Part shown: in pieces, positions 14,840 through 22,915 of the stretch
Position numbering within the stretch: the stretch's first letter is position 1
How the letters are laid out: the number at the start of each line of letters is the position of its first letter
Assembly (NCBI GenBank): GCA_017524615.1
Contig: JAFXVJ010000013.1
Coordinates: 1-64,000, forward strand
Length of the DNA: 64,000 nucleotides
Direction: 5' to 3'
From: Clostridia bacterium
GTDB taxonomy: Bacteria; Bacillota; Clostridia; Christensenellales; Aristaeellaceae
Notes under the pieces: model-generated
The model's input: only the letters and a program-made list of their open reading frames with translations
The model's database searches: none
Told to the model about the DNA's origin: nothing
Program-made: the position numbers and the translations under genes

Positions 14840-16921
14840 ATGGCAGATTACAAAACCGAGAACATCCGCAATATTACCCTGATCGGTCACGGAAGCAACG
14901 GCAAAACCACACTGACGGAAGCAATGCTTTACGCTGCCGGTCATGTGGACCGCCAGGGAAAAGTGGAGGATGGCGCCGCCACCACAGACTATGATCCCGA
15001 AGAAATCAAACGCCACATTTCCATCAGCGCGGCGGTTGCTCCCGTGGAATGGAAGGGCACCAAGATCAACGTGATCGATGTGCCCGGCTATTTTGATTTT
15101 ATCGGCGAAATGATGGGTCCCCTTCGGGTGGTGGAAACCGCCGGCATCGTGGTGGGCGCTGTGAGCGGCCTGGACGTGGGCTCTGAAAAGGCTTGGAACT
15201 ATGCCCAGAAAAACAATGTATGCCGGATGTTCATCATCAACCGCATGGATGCTGAAAACGCCAACTACATGAAGGTTGTGGAACAGCTCCGCGGCAAGTT
15301 CGGCTCCTCCGTCGTGCCCATGCTGCTGCCCATCGGCGAAGGCGCAGGGTTCAAGGGCGTGGTCAACGTGCTGGAGAACAAGGCTTATGAAGGCACCGGC
15401 AAGGGCCTGAAGGAAGTGCCCGTTCCCGGCGATATGGCGTCTGCCATCGAAACCGCCATGGAAGAAATCACGGAAGCGGCCGCCGGCGCGGACGACGAAC
15501 TGATGATGAAGTACCTGGAAGGCGAAGAACTGACGCACGATGAAATCCTGTTCGGTTTCCGTGCCGGCATGCAGAACGGCAGCATCGTGCCCGTGGTGGC
15601 CGTTTCCGCCATCACCGGCGTGGGCGTAGCCAAGATGCTGGACGTGATGAGCGTTTATCTTCATTCTCCCCACAGCGCCAAGGCTCAGGGCGAGAATCCC
15701 AAAACCGGCGATAAGGTGGAGCGCTCCTGCGATAACGGCGAGCCCTTCTCCGCATTTGTGTTCAAGACCGTGGCCGACCCCTTCGTGGGCAAGCTGAGCC
15801 TGTTCCGGGTGATGTCCGGCAGCATCACGCCCGCCACCGCACTGTACAATTCCTCTGCGGACAAGGCCGAAAAGGCCGGCGGTCTGTTCATGATGCGCGG
15901 CAAGAAGCAGACCAACGTGCAGGTGCTCAACGCCGGCGATATCGGCGCTCTGTCCAAGCTGCAATTCACCAATTCGGGTGACACCCTCTGCGACGCCGCC
16001 TCCCCCATCAAGTATGCTCCCATCGACTTCCCCATCCCCTGCATCTCCAAGGCCATTTCCGCCGCGAAGCAGGGCGAAGAAGACAAAGTGTTCTCCGGCC
16101 TGAGCCGTCTGCAGGAAGAAGACCCGTCCATCAAGGTCGAAAAGAATACCGAAACCACCGAAACCCTCGTGTCCGGTCAGGGCGAAGTTCATCTGGATGT
16201 GATCCGCAACAAGCTGGCCAGCAAGTTCGGCGCACAGGCCAACCTGAACGATCCCAAGATCCCCTATCGCGAAACCATCCGCAAGAAGGTGGCCTGCCAG
16301 GGCCGTCATAAGAAACAGTCCGGCGGCCATGGCCAGTTCGGCGACGTATGGATCGAATTCTCCCCCATCGGCGATACCAATATCGACTTTGAGTTTGAAG
16401 ATGCCGTGGTCGGCGGCGCCGTGCCCCGCAACTTCATCCCCGCCGTGGAAAAGGGCCTGCGCGAAAACATCCGCAAGGGCGTTCTGGCCGGCTATCCCAT
16501 GGTGGGCCTGCATGCCAAGCTCTATGATGGCTCCTATCACCCGGTGGACTCCTCCGAAATGGCCTTCAAGACCGCTGCCCGCATTGCCTACAAGAAGGGC
16601 TGCATGGACGCCAGCCCTGTGCTGCTTGAGCCCATCATGCATGTGGAAGTGTTCGTGCCCGATGAATACATGGGCGACATCATGGGTGACATGAACAAGC
16701 GGCGCGGCCGCATCATGGGCATGGATCAGGTGGACGGTCAGCAGCGCGTCACCGCGGAAGCGCCCATGGGCGAAATGTTCAAGTATGCGACTGACCTGCG
16801 CTCCATGACCCAGGCCCGCGGCTCCTTCACCATGACCTTTGAGCGGTATGAAGAGATGCCCTCCGACGCGGCCAAGAAGATCATCGAAAACGCGCAGAAG
16901 GACGAGGAAGAAGAAGAATAA
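14840..16921 (+). CDS. elongation factor G-like translational GTPase (EF-G2 type)
   Basis: A 693-residue protein with the five-domain EF-G layout: G domain (1-~280), domain II, then domains III-V with the domain IV loop HKKQSGGHGQFGDV near residue 495. The G domain differs from canonical EF-G. The P-loop is GHGSNGKTT (16-24) rather than GHIDAGKTT, and switch II reads DVPGYFDF (80-87), with Tyr84 in the place of the catalytic His. These are marks of the EF-G-like paralogue found beside a canonical fusA in many Firmicutes and Thermotogae, so GTP hydrolysis and translocation activity may differ. ATG 14840 with AGGGGG upstream is chosen over in-frame codons from 14765. It ends in an acidic EEEEE tail. 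No rpsL or rpsG neighbours are present, unlike canonical fusA. Confidence 0.88.
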   Translation: MADYKTENIRNITLIGHGSNGKTTLTEAMLYAAGHVDRQGKVEDGAATTDYDPEEIKRHISISAAVAPVEWKGTKINVIDVPGYFDFIGEMMGPLRVVETAGIVVGAVSGLDVGSEKAWNYAQKNNVCRMFIINRMDAENANYMKVVEQLRGKFGSSVVPMLLPIGEGAGFKGVVNVLENKAYEGTGKGLKEVPVPGDMASAIETAMEEITEAAAGADDELMMKYLEGEELTHDEILFGFRAGMQNGSIVPVVAVSAITGVGVAKMLDVMSVYLHSPHSAKAQGENPKTGDKVERSCDNGEPFSAFVFKTVADPFVGKLSLFRVMSGSITPATALYNSSADKAEKAGGLFMMRGKKQTNVQVLNAGDIGALSKLQFTNSGDTLCDAASPIKYAPIDFPIPCISKAISAAKQGEEDKVFSGLSRLQEEDPSIKVEKNTETTETLVSGQGEVHLDVIRNKLASKFGAQANLNDPKIPYRETIRKKVACQGRHKKQSGGHGQFGDVWIEFSPIGDTNIDFEFEDAVVGGAVPRNFIPAVEKGLRENIRKGVLAGYPMVGLHAKLYDGSYHPVDSSEMAFKTAARIAYKKGCMDASPVLLEPIMHVEVFVPDEYMGDIMGDMNKRRGRIMGMDQVDGQQRVTAEAPMGEMFKYATDLRSMTQARGSFTMTFERYEEMPSDAAKKIIENAQKDEEEEE

Positions 16922-16936
16922 TCTCTTCCCCTGTTT

Positions 16937-16964
16937 GCCCGGCCTTTGCGCCGGGCATTTTATT
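16937..16964 (+). terminator. intrinsic terminator of the EF-G-like gene
   Basis: GCCCGGC (16937-16943) pairs perfectly with GCCGGGC (16950-16956), followed by ATTTTATT. Confidence 0.75.
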
Positions 16965-17016
16965 CTCTTGCTTCCGCTCAGGCGGAGAAAAAATGGAAAC
17001 AAGGAGTGATATCAGA

Positions 17017-17910
17017 ATGAAAAAGTCCGTTTGGCTCGTTTTGTGCGTCGCGATCATCGCTGTGATCCTGATTGCTGTTTTTGCCAGCCAGCGCAACAGC
17101 GCCCTGGATCAGGTGAAGGAAAAGGAATCTCAGCTGGAAGAAAAGAGCCTCCAAATTGAGGAACAGAAAATCGCCATTGAAACAGCCACGCAGTTGCAGC
17201 GCAGCGTTCAGCTGGAATCCGAGCAAAAAGTAAAAGAAGCGGAGGAAGCCCGTGAAAAAGCCGAAACCGCTACGGTGGAAGCCACTGAACGGGCCGAGAC
17301 CCTGGAAAACCAGGTGGCGCAGCAGCAGGCCAGCATTGATTCCGCTGTGGAGCAGCTGCGCAGCGTAGCCCGTCAGGCGCAAGCCACCATCACCGCTTTG
17401 ACCGGCGAAGAAGAAGATGCTGCCGGAAAAGCGCTGGAAGAAGCGCAGCAGGAACTGGAAACGCTGAAAGCCGACTATGAAAAGGTGACTGCCGATTTGA
17501 TGGCTGCCCAGGATCAGTTGGCCGCGCTTCGGTCTGCCGTGGACAGTGCCGAAGCGGCCAAGCTGGATAAGACCGTGGTGCGGATCTACAATTCCCGTGG
17601 CCGGACCGTGACCGAATTTGAAGATCTGAGCCTGCTGCCCGAAAAGAATCTGGCGGAGGGGGTATATACCCTGAACGTTCTTTTCCTCAATCCCGCCGGT
17701 GATGAAATCGCCCAGTATACGCTGCCCTATATCGTCACACCTCAGGAGACTTCTGTGAAGGAAGAAAGCGCTGAGCCGGAAACCGCTGAAGGAACGGCCG
17801 ACGCGGAGCCGGCCGGTGAAGAAGTGGCCGATGCCCCCGCAGAAGACACGGTGGAGGTTCCCGCGGAGGAACCCGTCAGGGAGGACGAAGGCGGCAGCGA
17901 GGCTGCCTGA
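17017..17910 (+). CDS. membrane-anchored coiled-coil protein
   Basis: A 297-residue protein. Residues 1-26 are an N-terminal membrane anchor (KKSVWLVLCVAIIAVILIAVF). Residues ~28-175 are a continuous heptad-rich coiled coil dominated by E, Q, A and K. A small beta-rich globular domain (residues ~178-235: TVVRIYNSRGRTVTEF...YTLNVLFLNPAGDEIAQYTLPYIV) follows, and then an acidic E/A/P-rich disordered tail of about 60 residues. I chose ATG 17017 with AAGGAG about 11 nt upstream; an in-frame ATG at 16993 would precede that site. It lies between two terminators and no clear promoter is visible in 16965-17016. An envelope-spacing or scaffold role is a guess. Confidence 0.75.
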   Translation: MKKSVWLVLCVAIIAVILIAVFASQRNSALDQVKEKESQLEEKSLQIEEQKIAIETATQLQRSVQLESEQKVKEAEEAREKAETATVEATERAETLENQVAQQQASIDSAVEQLRSVARQAQATITALTGEEEDAAGKALEEAQQELETLKADYEKVTADLMAAQDQLAALRSAVDSAEAAKLDKTVVRIYNSRGRTVTEFEDLSLLPEKNLAEGVYTLNVLFLNPAGDEIAQYTLPYIVTPQETSVKEESAEPETAEGTADAEPAGEEVADAPAEDTVEVPAEEPVREDEGGSEAA

Positions 17911-17944
17911 AGCAAGTTCACGCTTATTTCACGCTTATATTATT

Positions 17945-17975
17945 AAACGGAGGCGCACACCTCCGTTTTTTTCTT
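17945..17975 (+). terminator. intrinsic terminator after the coiled-coil gene
   Basis: AAACGGAGG (17945-17953) pairs with CCTCCGTTT (17960-17968) around a 6-nt loop and runs into T7. Confidence 0.9.
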
Positions 17976-18014
17976 TTCCAATCGAATTCTATTTGTTTTT
18001 TTCGCGAATATGGG

Positions 18015-18043
18015 ATGACAATGTGTGCCAAATATGGTATAAT
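18015..18043 (+). promoter_or_regulatory. promoter of the Ig-like lipoprotein gene
   Basis: ATGACA (18015-18020), a 17-nt spacer and TATAAT (18038-18043) with an extended TGG. The 135-nt leader after it shows no structure I can name. Confidence 0.7.
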
Positions 18044-18178
18044 CAATACCGAAGAAAACGTAGCGCAGTCACCTTTTCATAGTCGGCTTACAGCGTTTCC
18101 AGTTTCTGTTGCGCTTCATCCAGTGCCTTGCCGGAACACGTTCCCTCATCTCACGGTCAAAAAGAAAGGAGTTTTTCC

Positions 18179-19513
18179 ATGAAAAAAACAGCCCTCTCCC
18201 TCCTGATGATACTCTGTCTGCTGCTTCCGCTGGGATGCGCTTCCGCTGACGCGCCGGTGATCGACCGTCAGCCCGAAAGCGTATCCATCAAGGAAAATGA
18301 GGAATGCGTATTTCAGGTCGCGCATGGCGCCGCGGAAACCTTCCTGTGGCGTTTCGTGGATCCCGACTCCGGGCGGACCATCCTGGCCACCAAAGCGCCC
18401 GAGGAATTCCCGGGGCTTGAAGTGGACGGCGCACAAACGGATCGCCTGAGCCTGAAACGCGTTCCGCTTGAGCTGGACGGCTGGGGCGTATTCTGCCGGC
18501 TGAGCAATGGCAGCGATTCCGTGGATACCGTCATCGCCATGCTGAGCGTCAGATACAACGTCAATGCGGTGACTACCGCCGCGCCCACTGTCACCAATGC
18601 GCCGCCCAACGTATCTCTCTCGCCTGTTGTCAACCAGAATCAGCAAAACGATGCGGCTGACGGCGAGACCGTGGTGCGCGTTGTAAACGGCTATCTCCAA
18701 ATGGCGGACAGCAACGGCTCCCCCACCGGCGAACGTTACAGCGAAATCCCCGTGACGGGCAGCAGCATCGATATCGCTGTCACAGCCAATAGCAAAAATG
18801 TGCATTCCTGGATTCTCAATGGCGTACGGTATGACTTTGAGGATAACATCACCCGCATGGTGATCCGCAAGGTGACAGAAACACTGGTCATTGAGCCCGT
18901 TATCGACGCCAATCCGCAAACAATCAAATCCGCGCAGGACATTCAGGATGCCCGTACCGGCGACACCCTGATCGTCAAGTCCATAAATTCCCGTATGCAT
19001 TTCCTGCAGAGCAACGGGAGAGACGTGGGCGGAAAGAGCTTCCGTGAATTTGATTTCACCAACGATTATCTGAACGCCGCTACCAATCAGAATGAAAACG
19101 GCGGCCAGATCAGCGTAAGGGTAACCGGAGAAGCGCCGGACAACTACCGGATTTACGGCTGGAAATTCAACGATATGCGCCTCACCTTCAATGGCGAAGT
19201 GACCTACTTCATCGTGAACACCCTGGACCGTTCCATGGTGTATGAGCCGATATTCGGCTATGTGCCCACGCCCAAGCCAATTCCCACCTACAGCGTGACT
19301 TGCTATAGATGCACATTCTCCGGCGGCGGTTACAACCATGCCACCTCCGGCTATGTGAAGGCCGGCACGCATATCACCATTCATCTTCCCCCGGACGGCG
19401 GAACACTTGAGGGTGATTTGAACGTTGGTGACTGGCTGAATCCCGCATTCGGCGATTACTACTATACCGTCAACCATGATTGCTATTTCGGATACTATCC
19501 AGTCATTAATTGA
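18179..19513 (+). CDS. lipoprotein with Ig-like domain and tandem beta repeats
   Basis: A 444-residue lipoprotein. The signal peptide ends at LPLGC (lipid-modified Cys20), giving an outer-face anchored protein. Residues ~25-120 resemble an Ig-like fold (PVIDRQPESVSIKENEEC...FLWRFVDPDSG). A T/P/N-rich linker follows, then two similar ~100-residue units (GETVVRVVNGYLQMADSNG...; GDTLIVKSINSRMHFLQSNG...). Each ends in a W-x-(F/L)NxxR motif (SWILNGVRYDFEDNITRMVI; GWKFNDMRLTFNGEVTYFI). The last ~60 residues form a third partial unit. No catalytic motif. AAAGGAG at about 18166 supports ATG 18179. A binding role at the cell surface is inference. Confidence 0.75.
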   Translation: MKKTALSLLMILCLLLPLGCASADAPVIDRQPESVSIKENEECVFQVAHGAAETFLWRFVDPDSGRTILATKAPEEFPGLEVDGAQTDRLSLKRVPLELDGWGVFCRLSNGSDSVDTVIAMLSVRYNVNAVTTAAPTVTNAPPNVSLSPVVNQNQQNDAADGETVVRVVNGYLQMADSNGSPTGERYSEIPVTGSSIDIAVTANSKNVHSWILNGVRYDFEDNITRMVIRKVTETLVIEPVIDANPQTIKSAQDIQDARTGDTLIVKSINSRMHFLQSNGRDVGGKSFREFDFTNDYLNAATNQNENGGQISVRVTGEAPDNYRIYGWKFNDMRLTFNGEVTYFIVNTLDRSMVYEPIFGYVPTPKPIPTYSVTCYRCTFSGGGYNHATSGYVKAGTHITIHLPPDGGTLEGDLNVGDWLNPAFGDYYYTVNHDCYFGYYPVIN

Positions 19514-19552
19514 TGCTTCAAAAATCGATTCAAAGAAAACAGAACGTGTGTC

Positions 19553-19587
19553 GGGAGAAAAGCGCTGCGCTTTTCTCCCTCTTTCTT
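19553..19587 (+). terminator. intrinsic terminator of the Ig-like lipoprotein gene
   Basis: GGGAGAAAAGCG (19553-19564) pairs perfectly over 12 bp with CGCTTTTCTCCC (19568-19579), followed by TCTTTCTT. Confidence 0.85.
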
Positions 19588-19683
19588 CTCACGCGTGTCT
19601 GTTCATCCGATGGGTGGAGACGGTTTATCTGATGGGCTGATGACCGTTTTTGTCATGCATGAAGCAAAAAATGCATGATGCAC

Positions 19684-19720
19684 AAAAAAAGGCTGCCTCG
19701 TCACGAGACAGCCTTTTTCT
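19684..19720 (-). terminator. intrinsic terminator of rplS
   Basis: A long stem, 19686-19700 with 19704-19718, is flanked by an A-run on the left and a T-run on the right, so it works on the minus strand for rplS and could also back up the plus-strand lipoprotein terminator. Confidence 0.85.
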
Positions 19721-19728
19721 GACGCATC

Positions 19729-20079
19729 TTACCGACGGCCGGCTTCCTTGATCTTGGCAGCCTTGCCCTGCAGATTGCGCAGATAATACAGCTTGGCCCT
19801 GCGCACCTTACCGCGGCGGATAACTTCGATATGATCCACACGGGGAGAATGCAGCGGGAAAGTGCGTTCCACGCCGATGCCGTAGGATACACGGCGGACA
19901 GTGAAGGTTTCCCGGCTGGAGCCATTGCGCTTGGCAATCACAGTACCCTCAAACGCCTGAAGACGTTCGCGGCTGCCTTCCACAACCTTCACGAATACGC
20001 GAAGCGTATCGCCAACGTTGAATTCCGGCAGATCGGTACGGAGCTGCGCCTGTTCGATCGAACGGATAATTTCGCTCAT
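19729..20079 (-). CDS. rplS: 50S ribosomal protein L19
   Basis: A 116-residue ribosomal protein at the 30S-50S interface. The typical segments are present: [10 protein letters not shown] start, [26 protein letters not shown], the [13 protein letters not shown] block and [18 protein letters not shown] 20079 has AAGGAGG well spaced upstream. Unlike the usual rpsP-rimM-trmD-rplS cluster, it stands alone here with its own promoter and a structured leader, suggesting autoregulation. Confidence 0.97.
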   Translation of the reverse strand: MSEIIRSIEQAQLRTDLPEFNVGDTLRVFVKVVEGSRERLQAFEGTVIAKRNGSSRETFTVRRVSYGIGVERTFPLHSPRVDHIEVIRRGKVRRAKLYYLRNLQGKAAKIKEAGRR

Positions 20080-20087
20080 GAATGGTG

Positions 20088-20150
20088 TCCTCCTTCCCTC
20101 ATAGACGTTCATGCGCGGCGTCTCATACGCCCGCAGCGGACCGTCCGTCA
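20088..20150 (-). promoter_or_regulatory. probable L19 leader RNA
   Basis: Upstream of rplS the transcript holds GGACGGTCCGCTGCGGGCGT, a hairpin formed with ACGCCGC, and then ATGAACGTCTATGAGG just before the Shine-Dalgarno sequence. These segments fit my recollection of the Firmicute ribosomal-protein L19 leader that binds L19 for autogenous control. A covariance search with the Rfam L19 leader model would confirm or reject this. Confidence 0.5.
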
Positions 20151-20165
20151 ATCAGCAACAGAAAT

Positions 20166-20195
20166 ATTTTACCACAAACCACCCCTGCTGTGCAA
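20166..20195 (-). promoter_or_regulatory. rplS promoter
   Basis: On the minus strand TTGCAC (20190-20195), an 18-nt spacer and TAAAAT (20166-20171) with an extended TGG. Confidence 0.65.
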
Positions 20196-20215
20196 TACTT
20201 TTTGCAAATTTATTT

Positions 20216-21148
20216 TCATGATTTCGATGCTTTTTCGTCCGGCATCGGCTGTTTTTTCAGATGCTCATGGAGAAACTGACCGATTTGATGGATGGAGGCG
20301 CGGCTTTCCTCAAAGCCGAAGGCCTGAAACACGTGGCACATCCCCACCCAGCGGAACAGCTGCGCCTGCACGCCGTCCCGCTGCAGGGCCTCCTCCAGGC
20401 GTTCCGAATCACTGAGCAGGATTTCATGGGTGCCGCAGTGTATTTGTATAGGCGGAAAACCGGTAAAATCAGCATACAAGGGAGAGATATCTCCGTCCAT
20501 GAAGCGGGATGGGCTGCCGGCAAAGGCGATGGCGGACTCCATCAGGTTTTCAGCGTCCAGGGTAGCATCCACGTCCACCAACCGCTCATAGCTGTCTCCT
20601 GTTTGGGCCAGATCCACCCAGGGGGACATCAACGCAATCGCGGCGGGCATTTCTTCGCCTGCATCCCGCAGCTTGGCCGCCAGGGACAGGGCCAGATTGC
20701 CGCCCGCACTCTCCCCCATGAATGCGATTTTTCCAGGCGCGAAGCCCTGTTCACGCAGATAACAGTAAGCCCTGTAAGCATCCTCCAACTGTGCGGGATA
20801 GGGATCGCGGGGAGCCAGTCGATAGGAAAATGTCAGGGTACGGATTTGCGCGGCAGCGCAGATGGGAGAGGCAATGGCGCGGCTCTGCAGGATGCCGCCG
20901 GAAACGTAAGCCCCGCCGTGCATGTGCAGGATCGCCGCGTCATCCACGGCGATATGCTGCGGCAGGATCATCACCGCAGGCATGCCCAGAGTGTCAATGG
21001 TTTTCGCCCGTGTACCAACCATCCGCAGCCGGGCCACGGATTTTGCCGTGGGATCCAAACGCATGATCCAACTGCGGCCGATGGCGCTGGCCGTTCGCTT
21101 GTGGGCACGGATCAGGCCCAGGGTCTTTTGACTTCTCTGGCTGGGCAC
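20216..21148 (-). CDS. alpha/beta-hydrolase, hormone-sensitive-lipase-type esterase
   Basis: A 310-residue cytosolic carboxylesterase of the HSL family. The oxyanion motif HGG is at residues 77-79 (HMHGGAYVSGG), the nucleophile Ser147 sits in GESAGG, His272 is the probable catalytic base (GMCHVF), and the acid is probably Glu242 or Asp247 in GTHEILLSDS. The natural ester is unknown; acetyl or other short acyl groups are usual for the family. The start is GTG 21148, because AGGAGG lies about 8 nt upstream. It is the last gene of a four-gene minus-strand unit, 66 nt after the HAD phosphatase. Confidence 0.85.
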   Translation of the reverse strand: MPSQRSQKTLGLIRAHKRTASAIGRSWIMRLDPTAKSVARLRMVGTRAKTIDTLGMPAVMILPQHIAVDDAAILHMHGGAYVSGGILQSRAIASPICAAAQIRTLTFSYRLAPRDPYPAQLEDAYRAYCYLREQGFAPGKIAFMGESAGGNLALSLAAKLRDAGEEMPAAIALMSPWVDLAQTGDSYERLVDVDATLDAENLMESAIAFAGSPSRFMDGDISPLYADFTGFPPIQIHCGTHEILLSDSERLEEALQRDGVQAQLFRWVGMCHVFQAFGFEESRASIHQIGQFLHEHLKKQPMPDEKASKS

Positions 21149-21214
21149 GGTTTATCCCTCCTGCTGCGGCGGTCACGTTTCATGCCGGATGGCGGTTGTT
21201 CAGAGATTGCTCGT

Positions 21215-22036
21215 TTATGCGCCGTTCAGCGCGTAGCGCTCCACAGCCTGGGCAAAGCCGCACTGGCTGTTGGTGTCGGTCACATATCGGGCAGCGGCCT
21301 TGGCAGCCGCACAGGCATTGCCGACCGCTACGCCGCAGCCCGCCGCGCGGAGCATGGGGATATCGTTGTTCTCGTCTCCCAACGCCATGACCTGGCACAT
21401 GGGGATGCCCAGGTGAGCGGCGAATTCCTTTACGCCCAAGCCTTTATTTATGCCCTTTGGCATCACTTCAATGTTGTATTCACCGGACTGGGTGATTTCT
21501 GTATCCGGGATCATCCACAGCGCTTCCCGGATAGGCTCCAGGGGCACATCATTGCACACATAGAATTTGTAGACCGACGTCTTCACGCATGCGCGGGCAT
21601 TCTGAGGCCCGTGATAATATGTAAAGCCTAAAGCCCGTATGCGGTCGCCATGGGACAGTTCCGAGTGGTGATGCCCGCCCTCTTTGCAGGTGCAGACGAA
21701 CCGCCGCCCGAAGATAAAGCATTGCGCGCCGAAAGTCAGCACCGTATCCAGCACCTGCGCTGCCGCGGATGGGTCCATCGTGTGCTCTGTTAAGGTACGC
21801 AAATCCTCATCTACGGTACGGCCCCCGTTGGCGCCGATAATGGGACAGCGGAGGCTGTAATCCTCCAACAGCAGATACGCGTTCTCCGGAAACCGCCCCG
21901 TGCAGATGGCCACAACAATGCCCCGTTCCCGGGCTTTGCGGATGGCGCGGATATTCTCCTGCGGCAGTTTTCCCCGATCATCCAGCAATGTGCCGTCAAT
22001 GTCCGTGACGATCAAACGTATGGGTTGGTCTGGCAT
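21215..22036 (-). CDS. Cof-type HAD hydrolase
   Basis: A 273-residue HAD-superfamily phosphatase of the Cof (IIB) subfamily, acting on small phosphorylated metabolites such as sugar phosphates or flavin nucleotides. Motif I is TDIDGTLLDD with nucleophile Asp12 and acid Asp14. Motif II lies in CTGRFPENAY, and motif III/IV is KGINKGLGVKEF...ALGDENNDIPML. A large C2-type cap (residues ~85-190) is present and rich in His and Cys (KEGGHHHSE). The gene starts 27 nt after the pseudouridine synthase stop. The substrate cannot be assigned. Confidence 0.88.
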   Translation of the reverse strand: MPDQPIRLIVTDIDGTLLDDRGKLPQENIRAIRKARERGIVVAICTGRFPENAYLLLEDYSLRCPIIGANGGRTVDEDLRTLTEHTMDPSAAAQVLDTVLTFGAQCFIFGRRFVCTCKEGGHHHSELSHGDRIRALGFTYYHGPQNARACVKTSVYKFYVCNDVPLEPIREALWMIPDTEITQSGEYNIEVMPKGINKGLGVKEFAAHLGIPMCQVMALGDENNDIPMLRAAGCGVAVGNACAAAKAAARYVTDTNSQCGFAQAVERYALNGA

Positions 22037-22063
22037 CGGGCGTTTGCTCCTTTGTTAACAACT

Positions 22064-22915
22064 TCAGAAGGGTGGCTGGATGGAAAAATGCATGCCGTCC
22101 AGGTCCGATAGGATCCCTCCTGGCCAAAGGGTCAATTCTGTGGCGCACAGCTTTAAATCCCGGGCCTTCCATCGCTTGTTCAGCGCCCGGTCACCATACT
22201 TGTCATCTCCCAAAATGGGATGGGACAGAAAGCTCAGATGCGCACGGATCTGGTGAGTGCGGCCGGTGATCAGCGTTACCCGCAGGCGCGAGAGCACGCC
22301 GTCAAAACCTATGGTCTCATAATGAGTTGCAATGGGCAGGGCGCCGGGCGTTTCGTGGGTCACGATGCGCACCCGGGCTTGCTCAGCGTCTTTGATAAGA
22401 TACGCTTCCCGGGTGGCTGACGGCGGGCGCATTTCCCCCCGCACCAGACATTGATAGATCTTTTCCAGCTTTCTATCCCGAAAGGCGCTGAACAGGCATT
22501 GCTCGCTGTCATCGTCCTTGCACAGCAGCAGCAGACCGCTGGTTTGATGATCCAGCCGATGGCACAGGCGGGGCCGGTATTTTCCTTGCGCACGCTCCTC
22601 CATCAGGGACAAAACCGTCATGCCGCCCCATTCGTCCGCATCGCAGTTAATGCTTGCAGGCTTGTTGATCAGCAGCACCCGGTCATTCTCAAACACCACA
22701 GGCAGCGATACTTCCTGGGGTGTATACAGGCGGATTTCCGCACCGGGGATGAGCGGCGCGTCCCGATCCGTCCTTTTTCCATTCATTTTCACGTCCCGGG
22801 CGGAAAAAGCATCCCGCACGGCATGCGCGGACAGCAAAGGAAAGGCTTGGACGGCATATGCGCCAAGGGTCATGCCCGATGCGCGCTGCGGTACGGTTGC
22901 GGTATAAACACGCAT
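22064..22915 (-). CDS. RluA-family pseudouridine synthase
   Basis: A 283-residue enzyme converting uridine to pseudouridine in rRNA or tRNA. The N-terminus resembles an S4-type RNA-binding domain (ALLSAHAVRDAFSARDVKMNGKR). The catalytic motif CHRLDHQTSGLLLL carries Asp122, and the TGRTHQIRAHLSFLSHPILGDDKYG block is complete. I start it at ATG 22915, which overlaps the preceding stop by one base (TGATG), so it is translationally coupled; the frame is open further upstream, but only inside the preceding gene. The modified site (RluC, RluD or other) cannot be told from sequence. Confidence 0.88.
   Translation of the reverse strand: MRVYTATVPQRASGMTLGAYAVQAFPLLSAHAVRDAFSARDVKMNGKRTDRDAPLIPGAEIRLYTPQEVSLPVVFENDRVLLINKPASINCDADEWGGMTVLSLMEERAQGKYRPRLCHRLDHQTSGLLLLCKDDDSEQCLFSAFRDRKLEKIYQCLVRGEMRPPSATREAYLIKDAEQARVRIVTHETPGALPIATHYETIGFDGVLSRLRVTLITGRTHQIRAHLSFLSHPILGDDKYGDRALNKRWKARDLKLCATELTLWPGGILSDLDGMHFSIQPPF

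Noticed and set aside
14813-17002. Long minus-strand open frame opposite the EF-G-like gene
   Set aside because: Composition (His, Gly, Ala) is that of a mirror frame of a GC-rich gene, and no start signal or homology is visible.
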